Shown here one piece after another: positions 54,965 to 64,000 of a DNA stretch of 64,000 nucleotides. This DNA is from Posidonia oceanica (taxonomy: Eukaryota; Streptophyta; Magnoliopsida; Alismatales; Posidoniaceae): assembly GCA_037176725.1 (NCBI GenBank), contig JAZBRS010000057.1:83783501-83847500 (forward strand), in the 5' to 3' direction. The translations under genes and the position numbers were made by a program. Position 1 is the first letter of the stretch. Each line of letters begins with the position of its first letter. The notes under the pieces are model-generated. The model made no database searches, had not been told where the DNA came from, and saw nothing but the letters and a program-made list of their open reading frames with translations.

Positions 54965-56530
54965 TATTGACACCTCATTTTGACACCTAGTCGGCAGATT
55001 TAACTTGGAGGAACAAGCTCAGAAGCGGTGGATTAAAACTTTCCACCCAAAATCCTAAAACTAATCCTAAACCTGACTTAAAACCTAAACCCTGACTTAA
55101 GTCCCAAAACCTAGCCCAAAACCTTCCAAACTGACCCAAAACCCCCACAACACTAGCCTCCTCAACTTAGAGCCCAATGGTGGTCCCAAACTCCAAGGAA
55201 ACGGGCCTGGAATCCAATGCAAAATCCCTACCCAAACTAATGCGCGTAAACCCTACGCGTGTTTGCTACGCGTATCTGTCAAGTTCAGTGCAGTTGCAAG
55301 CCGACTTAGCTTGCTTCGCGGCGTGGCTAGCCGGCCTCCGTCCGAGCTCCGACGCATTCCCTTGCGTAGCTTGGTTATCAGTCTTGAGCCAGGCACCACC
55401 AGCTCCACCCAGCTCCACCTAGCTCAGCCCCCAGCCGCGCTCAAACTTCTCCTCGTGCAGCTGTGTTTTTAAATCTTCCAGCCACCACCACACCTCATCG
55501 GCGCCCTTCCCGACCTCACTTACTACCTCTGTTAGCCACTTACTCACCTCCACTTGACTCCACACGCTAGACGACACATCCCACTTACTCTTCGCCGCCT
55601 TCGTCAGCCACTTGCCTCTCACAACACCTCTCCACTGCTTTCACCGGCCGCCTGCTACCTGATGACAGCCGCAACTTGCGACCTGCCCACACTTACTTCT
55701 CTACCACACCTGACATTGATGACCAACTCACTCTCCACTCCTTTCACTACCACCAACAAGCTTTGCTAGAGCTTATACCCAGTTGGTGGAGGAACCCAAT
55801 TGGGAGGTTGGTGGATTTTCCCCCTTTTTCTTCCTAGGAATCTGTGAACCAGAGCGAGAAGAGTGATCTAGAGGCAAACCACAAACCCTCAGCCTTCTCC
55901 CAAGCCTCCCTACACCGTGCTTCGCATCCTGGACCGTTGCCTGAACCACCATGAGCCGCCACCGTTCGTAGCCCCCCACGCAAACCCATCACTGGCAAAC
56001 TCCTCCCGCAGTAGCCAACACACCTCCCAGCAATCCACGAGCCCCTCACAAACACTCCTAGCCTCCTAGAGAACCACTCCCACAGCTCCCAATAGCCACG
56101 AACTGCCTGCGAACCGCCACCCGTCCCCGCACCATTCCTCCTCGTCGCCGTCGGCTGGCAATTGCCAGAGGCCACACTTCAACGCCAAACACCTCCAAAT
56201 CGCTCCTGCACCATCGCCAGACACCTACGAGCTCAACCCAATTACGTCGAGCAGCTGCTGCCCCTTCCAGCACCGCAGCGACCTCAACATTGGCACATGG
56301 CGGCGAGCCACGTCGGGGAGTCACTCCACGCGCTCCCACAGATGAGCGACCTCTCCCTTACCTTCGTGGGACTTAGTACTTGCTTCCTAGTTGATTAATT
56401 GCATATTGTCTAGCCTGCATTGCCGTATTTGGCTTTCTTCCCCAGCGAAGTGCACCACCAGTCGTGTGAGATTGACAGGTCTTTAAGCTAGGCAGGAGGG
56501 TGCCACAGCCACTTATTTCTAGCTTTGATT

Positions 56531-56948
56531 GCATGCATGTGTTCCCTAGTATGCCATCTAGGTTTGCATGTATTTAATTCCATATTTCATAGCCATTTGC
56601 ATAGCGAAATCGACCGCTGAACTTCGTTGTTTAGGCTGTCGAGCTTGGTGCGCATATTCTATGCGCGTATTCGGCAGTTCAGGCCGAGTTTCTAGCCAAG
56701 TCTTCGCACCTCTCCATGCACCCATTTTCAGTTCTAATTGCATGAATGTATTCCCTAGTATGCCATCTAGGTCTGTATGCATTTAGTTTCATGTTTCATA
56801 GCCGTTTGCATAGTGAAATTGACCACCGAACTTCGCTGTTTGGACTGTCCAACCTGGTGCACGTATTCCATGTGCGTATTGGGCAGTTCAGGCCGAGTTT
56901 TGAGCCAAGGTTTCACACCTCTCCATGCACCCATTTAGGAATCTAATT
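56531..56948 (+). repeat. ~209-bp tandem duplication in the D LTR
   Basis: TTCCCTAGTATGCCATCTAGG at 56542 recurs at 56751, with CATTTGCATAG.GAAAT, GGCAGTTCAGGCCGAGTTT and CTCTCCATGCACCCATTT in both units. Confidence 0.85.
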
Positions 56949-57644
56949 GCATGATATTGTTCCTGAATGTTTACTCTAGCTTGCCATGTCATTGGTTCTT
57001 CGTTTTGATTTCATTTAGATAGCTTTCTTCTACGTTGAAGTTCACTATCTGGAATAGCAACTTGATGCGCTTATAACCTGCACGTGTAGGCTGTGTGTAT
57101 TGGTCAGTTTCCAAACAGTGGACAGAACGCCCACTTGCCGCTTTGATTTCCGCCCGCTTAACTTGTTTACCCCTATTTAAGCTTTCCTAACATGTTTATC
57201 ATTGCATCATAGCATATTAGCTCTAATCATCCATGTTTAGCATTTATCACTTAACTTAGCATGTTATAAATGGCATCTAAGCAAGTAAAGCATATAGATT
57301 AGACTTTATCGCCTCTGCCTCATTTCTCTTCGCATGTTGCATGTCGCTTTGCATTGCGTGGTTTTATCCGATGTTTTGTTTTTCATTTGCATTACATTTA
57401 GGACAGTGATGCTTACTGTTTGGAGTTCTTATGAAACAAGGCATGCCCGGTTCTGAACATTGGCAACGCTGTTGAGTACATAGATTGCATGTTTAATTTT
57501 CATCACACATCATGGCATCTTGAGCATACATTTGAGCATGTAATTAAGCATTCATAGCATGGCATAGCATCCCTCGCCTCTCGGGCGTATAGTAAAGGCA
57601 AGCAATTGTTGACATTCCTGCATATGCGAGCGAGAAGCCTAGAA

Positions 57645-57735
57645 AGACCGATTCCGAACGTATCGGGGGTGCCTAACCCCTTCCCCGTGCGTAACAGGAG
57701 TCCTTACCCTTTCTCTTGGCCCGCAATGACCATTA
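57645..57735 (+). promoter_or_regulatory. Conserved LTR hairpin block (D LTR)
   Basis: Sense orientation GGGGGTGCCTAACCCCTTCC then GTAACAGGAGTCC, 270-360 bases before the LTR end. It matches the reverse complement of the B, A and G blocks. Confidence 0.62.
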
Positions 57736-58007
57736 TGCCCTTATCCTAGACACGAGTCATTTATTTTGCATAGCATTGCACTCATTTGCATGTTTTCATG
57801 CTTTTCCCCAGTTTTCCTTGTTTCCTGATTTAATAGACTAGGTGGCTACTCCAAATTTGCTTTATCTTTATTTTTCCACCCTTTTTTGGTGTTTTTCGAG
57901 TCAAGTTTCCTTCCTCAGATCCATCTGTTAATAGTGGCCTATTATCAGTCGATGCACGTGAGCTTTGCCATTGTGCATGGACGTGTTGATTTTCAGGGTT
58001 ACTACAG

Positions 58008-58027
58008 TGGCGACTCTGCTGGGGATT
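58008..58027 (+). promoter_or_regulatory. Primer-binding site of element D (tRNA-Arg type)
   Basis: TGGCGACTCTGCTGGGGATT begins two bases after the LTR end. It is nearly identical to the sites of A and B. Confidence 0.83.
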
Positions 58028-59202
58028 CTAGACTCCGGCTTTCGTTTTGGCTTTCTTGCTTGCTTGGATTTTGCATTTTGCTTGCCTTATGCCAGTTGCC
58101 ATGCTTTATTGCTTGTTTTGCCTTTACATGCTTTATTACTTACTCTATCTTTACATTCTTGATTGCTTGCCTTGTCTTTACATGTTTTATTGCTTGCTTT
58201 GCCTTTACTTGCTTTATTTCATGCATTACACATGCCTAAATACCTACTTGGTGCAATAATACATGCCTTTTGAATGGTAAATGCTTTGTTTTACACAATT
58301 GCTATGCCACCACACATGCACATGCCATGTATTCTTACCTTTTGTTAAGATGAGTGCTTTCTTTTCACCATCATGTCCACAACACTTGCACATGCCATGC
58401 ACATGCCTTTTACCTTGTTGTATGACTACTTGTATGCCATGACTCTATGTTTCTTTCCCCTTTTGCATATGCTATGCCTAGGATATTAGAAACATGCTTC
58501 CTCCCCTTTTGTTTAATTTAAAAGCTACAATAAAGTCAAACTTTAAATTGTAAGCACAACTAGAGCCAAAACTTGTAATTTTTCCCCTTTGGCTAAAAAA
58601 AAGGCAAGTAAAATACTTTAAAGCATAATCGCATGATTGACTCATTTTAGAAAGCATGCATTCTCTCCTCTGAGTCCACCCACAGTCTGCGAAGGATAGT
58701 CCCGGTCGCTTGTTCCATGGCTTTGGCGTGGCATGAGTTGGTCGGTCTATCCCCCCTTGTCAGGGGTCGTGTTGGTGTTAGTAGAGGGTACAACCCACAC
58801 TTTGCCTAGGATGAGACTCCTAACACACCACCCTGTTACTGCCTGAGCTTTAGCCAGGATTTAGAGGGGAACCCTACTTTTTCTGACCTGGAGTCTGTCA
58901 ATAAACCCATACCCATGTGTAAGTCCGAGTGGGTCATCTACTCAGGACATGCATGGTGAGAGAGCGCATAATAGGGCATTGATTTGCATGTGTGTCATTC
59001 ATGCCACCCCTAATAACTTGTTTTGCATCCAACCTCTCATGCCTTTGTTGTTTTCGTAGGTAGGTGCGGGATCTGCTGCCAGGACCTCAAGCGTCCCTCC
59101 TCTCTGTCTCTGAGCTATCTGTCGCCTTCGACAGTAGCTCGCCTTAGGTCTCGTGTCTCTACTTTCAGCCGCAGACCCCTTTGCACTCACTCGCTGTCCG
59201 TT
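58028..59202 (+). other. Leader of element D
   Basis: There is no gene. The first part has loose repeats of TTGCTTGCCTT.CTTTACATG (58070-58230). At 58650-58900 are TATCCCCCCTTGTCAGGGG, GTGTTGGTGTTAGTAGAGGGTAC and TTTAGCCAGGATTTAGA, the reverse complement of the leader blocks in A and B. Confidence 0.7.
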
Positions 59203-61470
59203 ATGGCCCAGCATACCGGCGAGCCTTCTTCCTCTTTGGCATTAGAGGTGATACCGACTTTGGTCTCTCCTTCCCTTGCTTTGACGTCCGCTATCTCTTC
59301 TCCACTTTTGGTGTAGGAGACTTCCCAGCCCTTTCATCTGGAACAGGGGCCGACCCTAGTCGACCTGGAGCTAGTCACCGAGTCAACCGCAGTGAGTATC
59401 ACTCAGGCTCCAGGAGCGTCGCCTTCTGTTCCATCCTAGGGCCTTCCCACCTCGAGAATCTAGCCTTCTACGACTACCCCTTGCATAGGTTCTTCCTATC
59501 TTGCCCTCTCTGTTTCCATGCCCCCTTTGGCGGCTGATCTTTTGCATTCCGGTCCGTTGGTCGACGAATCCCTCGCCTCGCACACACGACACCTCATGGC
59601 TAAGGCTGAGAGGTTGCGAGGCATGGCTTTTGCTCTCAACCCAACTGTGGCCCAATCCTTTTGCCCAACCCCTGAGGTTCCGGTGTAGCCTACACTAGTT
59701 CTGTAGGCTCCCCACACTACACTTCCGCCCTTGCCTTCGCCTCGGCTCCTCACAGCTCCGGCGATGCAGGCATTTTATCTGCCTCCTACATCTACACAGC
59801 ACCATTCACTACATGCTACTCCGTCACCTAGTGGCCAGTCCCCTCGATTGGCACGAGCACAGCACCCTTCAGGCCCATCGCCCAGCACCATGCCGGTGCC
59901 ACAGCTGCTGCTCCCCCACACTACACCTTACACTGCACAGCATAGTATCTATCCATCCCCCATGCATCAAGTTCAAATCCCCCCATGCATCTTACAACAC
60001 TACTCACAATCGCACGGGTATGCTGGCTCTCATGCCTCGACACCAGGTGGCGTGATGGTGGATCCGGAGGAGCGCTTTTACGCGACCTATATAGCATACA
60101 CGGCACCTGCCTTAGCTGCACTAGTTTCGACAGTAGCGACTTCTAGCACCCTCCACTCCAGGATCGGTGATCTAGAAAAAGCACTTCGTCGATTGCAAGG
60201 CACAGACCGCCAGTCCTACCAATTCTAAGACCTCTGCTACTTTCCAGAGGCCGCACTCCCTTCGAAATTTCGCATCCTGGAGTTCGAAAGTACAATGGTA
60301 GAGGTTGCCCCATCTTGCATCTGAAGGCATACTGTGGGGACCTTGCTCAGGCTAACGAAAGACTCCTGATCCGCCTGTTCCAAAGAGTCTGACCGGCCCT
60401 GCACACAAGTGGTTCACTTCCCTTGACATGGCCACGATTCAGACTTGGAAGGATCTTTCCAAGGCTTTCCTTGAGCAGTATTCTTTCAACCTCGACTTGA
60501 TCCCCAAGCGAGAGGATCTCATCGCCATCCGGCAGAGGCCCTAAGAGCCATTCGGGGAGTATGTCGGTCACTGACGTTCCCTAGCCGCCTAGGTCAGAGA
60601 TAGACCCTCCAACGAGGAATCTATCGAAATGATCATCATGGGGGCGCAGCCAGCGACTAGAGCCCTGCTATCAATCCAACCAGCCACTAGTTATGCATCG
60701 CTGGTTAGAGCTTGCACTCGCGTGGAGAGCTCACTATGAAGTGGGCATTTCCCCTGCATTGGATAGGCAGGCCAACACCTCTAGCAGTTGCCGCAACAAC
60801 AACATTGACGACTCCGCTCCTGGCTACTCCGAGCAGAACGCTGATGCATATGTCGATTCTCCCGCTGGGCTTGCCAATGCAGCGAGTCAGCCAAACTCTA
60901 CCCTACTAGATCTTGCACCTAGCTCTGCACCCACTACACAGATTGCCACTGTCGAGCCAGTGTATCATGTCGCACATGCCCGGTAAGGATTCCAACCAGG
61001 ACAAAGACGACCTCGTCGTGCTGAGTGTAATTACACCCCTCTGGCCGAACCACTGAATGTCATCTTCCCCCAGGTTGAGTCACTTCTGAGGCTCCCAACT
61101 GTTCGTCCGTCACTGAATCTCCCTCCACGGTGGCACGATACGAATCAGTTCTGCAATTTCCATCGAGCCACGCGGCACTCGACGGATGACTGCCTCACTC
61201 TGCGGGATGCCATTCAGCGCCTGATTGATCGAAAGACCATCAACATTGTTGCGCGGGAGGTAGCACCAACACCAACACATGCACATGCACCTACACAAGC
61301 ACACCTTAGTGTAGCCAGCCCTTCCTCTTCCGAGCCTACAGGCTCCGAAGATGTCAAAACCTCGGGGGTCTTCTCCCTCACTCTAGTCTTCCTTGAGTCC
61401 AACTCCGCCCTGGTGAATCCTTCCGATCCCATTGGCGCAATCTCCTTTGCCCACTTTTCCTAGCTCATCC
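59203..61470 (+). pseudogene. Gag of element D
   Basis: Gag starts MAQHTGEPSSSLALEV at 59203, matching the MAQ start of the A gag. A Pro/Thr-rich half is followed by VMVDPEERFYATYIAY, RIGDLEKALRRLQGTDRQS, the capsid-like blocks LCYFPEAALP and KWFTSLDMA, SFNLDLIPKRED and EPFGEYVGH. A nucleocapsid-like FCNFHRATRHSTDDC motif lies near 61150-61195. It ends PIGAISFAHFS and a stop near 61462. Several stops and frame changes break it. The family is the same as A and B, and D keeps the C-x2-H...C motif that B lacks. Confidence 0.85.
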
Positions 61471-61868
61471 GAGGGACGCTCGAAGACGCAGCGGCAATGT
61501 TGACAGCAAGCCCGATCATAGCACCATCTAGGTTAGCTTCTCCTCCAACCCTAGCAGCTCCAGTGCTCCCTACACTGCCATCAGCAGCTCTAGTGCTCCC
61601 TACACAACCATTACCAGCTCCAGTAGCCCTAGTGCTCCCCGCACTGCCATCAGTGGACCCCGCCGACAGCACCAGCAGCGTAGGAGCAGGCCCAGCACCT
61701 CCCTCCCGAGGTTGCTGACAAGTCCCTCTTACCTCTCTTTTGTTTTCTGCACTGTCTTTTCTTTTCTTTTCGTTTTGTTTTTGTGTTTTCTCGTCTTGTC
61801 AGAAAACCATAAAAAACATAAAATCAGCAAAAATCTAAAAACATGCATTTCTTATTTTCATTTGCATC
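61471..61868 (+). other. Tail after gag of element D
   Basis: A short Pro/Ala/Leu-rich open stretch (AAPVLPTLPSAALVLPTQPL, 61497-61718) with internal repeats of CC(A/G)GCTCCAGT ends before a T-rich segment. In A this position would lead into the protease; here no protease motif is found. Confidence 0.55.
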
Positions 61869-62165
61869 AGGCTGGTAGCCCTAACTACTCGGTTGACACC
61901 CGTTAAAATGTCACATCAGGCTGGTAGCCCTAACTGCTCGGTTGACACCAGTTAAAATGTCACATCAGGCTGGCAACCCTAACTGCTTCATAGACACCCG
62001 TTAAAATGTCACACCGGGCTGGCAGCCCTAACTACACGATTGACACCCGTTAAAATGTCACCCATGGGCTGATACCTTTAACTATCCGGCGTTAGGTCCA
62101 TCAACTCATCACCAGGCTGGCAGCCCTAACTGCTCGGCGATAGGTCCGTCAACTTATCATCCTGC
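61869..62165 (+). repeat. 49-bp tandem repeat before the 3' LTR of element D
   Basis: Units beginning (A/G)GGCTGG(T/C)AGCCCTAACT at 61869, 61918, 61967, 62016, 62066 and 62114, with GTTGACACCCGTTAAAATGTCA in most. The reverse complement is shared with element B at 6300-6690. Confidence 0.9.
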
Positions 62166-63715
62166 ACATGCATATCACTACCTAAACACGCACGTCGCTT
62201 CCTGCACATATTTATCACTCCCTACACATGCATTTTCATTTTCTACATGTATACATCATTTCTTGCATCCCATAAAAGACAAAAGCACCAAAAAATTCAA
62301 GAAAATCAAAAAACAACAAAAATATTTTTTTGCCTTTCTGCTGGTTTTCCCTTTTTATGTTTTCCTAAACCCAAAAACCATAAAAATATAAAACCAATGC
62401 AAAAACCCAAAAACATGTTTGTCCCTTCCTCTTCTAAAATATACAAAACCCACAAACATGTGCATAATCTGAAACTCGGCTACAGACAAACAAGTAGTGC
62501 CGAGAGGATGCCAAGCATCGACAATCTCAGGCAGAACTCACCTGAGTAGCACCATCTCTTGCATGTGGCTACAAAGTGAGACTGAGAGCAGATTAGAGCA
62601 TCTTGCAGAGCTCAAACTCCAAAAGCAAGATCCACCCTATCAAGAGAGTCTACCAGACATGGAGAGGACCAAAGCAAAGCAGAGCATATCCAGAGGCTAC
62701 GAGTACACATAGTGAAGGCTGAGGGTGTGCGTCGACCAGTCGAAGTCTTAACGCCTCATCCGGGACCGCTACTCCAAGAGGGTGAAGACATGTATATCCA
62801 AAAGAATAGAGATCATGTGAGCAAAAAAAAATGATAACAAGATATGCATGCTGGGCATAAAAGAAAAATGAAGAAAGAAGTTGAAGAAAGAAGATGCCCA
62901 TGAGAGGTGTGACTCGGACAAGCATCGAAGCCCCCTCAACTTTCAACTGCAAGCACCACATTGCCAACTACACGGGAAACATTATCAGGAGGACCTGGGC
63001 CCACCCTCCAAGTGAAGCAACACGCTCCAATCCCTTGTGCAAACAACTACTCTACATCCTTAGCAGGCTAGATGCAACTCCAGTCACTCAAGAGGGGAAA
63101 AGAAATATCTATCCGAGAGTGTCAAAAGCAGTAGTCGGTCCCCGAGGAATTAAGACGAAGGCTATAAAGCTGCATCCAACGCTTCTGCTACCCACATGCA
63201 GCCAAAGGCTATGTTTTGCAAAGCTGAGGCCTCATCTCGAGCTAGGAATGAGAGTACATGACTGAGGTGTAGGGACTCTCACCCATCAACGAGATCCCAC
63301 ATAAGCACCTCTAAACCCTGATACTAGGAGGTCAAAGAGAGCCACCGACCACAACTTGACATGGCATAGATCGAGGATCGAGAATCCCCTAAGTTAGAAA
63401 GTGCAGAAGCACCCTCTCGGCAACAACTGCTTTAAATCCGAAGCCACCAAAAACATGCATGCTATAGCAATCTATTTTTTGTTCTCCCCGTTTTCAAAAA
63501 TCGGAATCAAGGGTGAGCACTTTTTGCCTAACCCTCGCTCAGAGGCTCCACGCATTTCAAATTTTGCCACCCACCTCGTTGGGTAGGTCCGTGATGATCG
63601 GCATGTCCATTGTTTGCCACTCTGTGGCATTGCATTGCATGCCCGCACTGAGACCATTGCACACCCACCACGACGGGTCCCCGTTTTCACTCTACATCAT
63701 CCTACATTCATCTAC
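62166..63715 (+). other. Unrecognised 3' region of element D
   Basis: No gene or known domain is visible. 62166-62260 has loose CACATGCAT phrases, 62270-62460 is A/T-rich with AAAACCCAAAAACAT phrases, and 62480-63480 is mixed sequence with scattered stops in all frames. It may be what remains after loss of pol, or a cargo-type region like that of B. Confidence 0.4.
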
Positions 63716-63819
63716 ATTCAGGCTGGCAGCCCTAACTGCTTGGTTGACACCCGTTAAAATGTCATCCCGCATCTTCACATTGCATTCGGGCTGGTAGCCC
63801 TAACTGCTCGGTCGACACC
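63716..63819 (+). repeat. Two further 49-bp-type units abutting the D 3' LTR
   Basis: CAGGCTGGCAGCCCTAACTGC near 63718 and CGGGCTGGTAGCCCTAACTGC near 63786, the second ending GTCGACACC right at the LTR start. Confidence 0.85.
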
Positions 63820-64000
63820 TGTAGACACCCCATTTTGACACCTGACAGCAGATTAAACTTAGAGGAGCGAATGTGGAAGCGGCATTTTCAACCTTTCCAC
63901 CCAACCTAACCCAAAACCAAATCCTATTCCAAACCTGACCCAAAACCAACCCAAAACCATCCAATTCCCATTTCACAACTCAACCCAAGACTTAAACCAA
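63820..64000 (+). repeat. 3' LTR of element D (partial, cut by window edge)
   Basis: Begins TGTAGACACCCCATTTTGACA, then CAGCAGATTAAACTTAGAGGA, and aligns with 54965 onward. It keeps the TG start that the 5' copy has lost. The TGTAGACACC terminus is the same as that of element B LTRs on the minus strand. Confidence 0.83.

Larger units (their letters stand above)
54965..58006 (+). repeat. 5' LTR of element D (3042 bp)
   Basis: Starts TATTGACACCTCATTTTGACACC (a decayed TG start) and ends GGTTACTACA next to the primer site. The first 100 bases match the 3' LTR start at 63820 with many differences. It holds a ~209-bp tandem duplication, the hairpin block and a primer-site look-alike at 57832-57853. 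Open frames in the C-rich part (55150-56400) are not supported as genes. Confidence 0.85.
54965..64000 (+). mobile_element. Element D: gag-only Tat-type element (runs off the right edge)
   Basis: 5' LTR 54965-58006, tRNA-Arg-like primer site 58008-58027, leader, gag to about 61470, then repeats and unrecognised sequence, and the start of the 3' LTR at 63820. No protease, RT, RNase H or integrase lies between gag and 3' LTR on either strand. This is the layout of a non-autonomous element retaining only gag (the TR-GAG type known in plants). It is inserted in element E; the left flank is GGAAC. Confidence 0.87.

Noticed and set aside
55150..56400. Open frames in the C-rich part of the D LTR as a host gene.
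   Set aside because: Frames are short, overlap on both strands and lie inside the LTR defined by its start, its end and the primer site.
57886..58239. 117-codon hydrophobic frame around the D primer site.
   Set aside because: It spans the LTR end and primer site and consists of loose TTGCTTGCCTTTACATG repeats in the leader; not a credible protein.
1..64000. tRNA, rRNA or other structural RNA genes.
   Set aside because: Only primer-binding sites complementary to tRNA 3' ends are visible; no full tRNA or rRNA sequence was recognised by eye. A dedicated covariance search was not possible.

Overview
The window is intergenic plant DNA made almost entirely of nested, decayed LTR retrotransposons. 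I see no intact host gene, rRNA, tRNA or CRISPR array. The families point to a flowering plant with a repeat-rich genome: Tat/Ogre-type Ty3/gypsy elements with an archaeal-type RNase H and a tRNA-Arg-like primer site, a chromodomain Ty3/gypsy element, Sirevirus-like Ty1/copia, and plant-mobile-domain and DUF7745-like genes. The species cannot be named from this. Element letters below are mine.

Left half (1-33831). Element A (Tat type, minus strand) runs from its 5' LTR at 31386-33831 through leader, gag and the first half of its protease. It is then cut by element B (2903-27077, also minus strand). A resumes at 2902 with the second half of the protease, a linker and the reverse transcriptase, and leaves the window at base 1. 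B is a 24.2 kb Tat-type element with two ~2.9 kb LTRs, leader, gag, protease, RT, two RNase H domains and integrase. Between pol and its 3' LTR it carries ~9.7 kb of extra sequence. This cargo holds a 68-bp tandem array and two gene-like units on the opposite strand, one with a plant mobile domain and one DUF7745-like. Both keep GT-AG introns. A itself sits in the tail of a copia LTR (C), which sits in a copia element (H: RNase H, polypurine tract, 3' LTR).

Right half (34380-64000). Next to H is a Sirevirus-like copia element E (5' LTR, Met-tRNA primer site, gag). E is broken twice. The first break is the chromodomain element F (38342-54801, duplication CATAT), whose 5' LTR holds a 5.76 kb solo Tat-type LTR G (39736-45499, duplication GTTTC). 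The second, 163 bases further on in E, is element D (from 54965, running off the right edge). D is a Tat-type element on the plus strand with LTR, primer site, leader and gag, but no pol before its 3' LTR at 63820.

The Tat elements and LTRs share cis architecture. A, B and D have the same primer site and a recognisably related ~1.1 kb leader. All five fully visible Tat LTRs (two of B, A, D, G) end with the same module: a hairpin block about 270-375 bases from the LTR 3' end, and a primer-site look-alike about 115-200 bases from it, once an extra 205-bp duplication in B is discounted. B and D also share short tandem repeats next to the 3' LTR. This fits a family in which gag-only D depends on relatives such as A or B. 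Every coding region carries stops or frameshifts, so nothing here looks autonomous now. LTR identities and ages were judged by eye, not computed.
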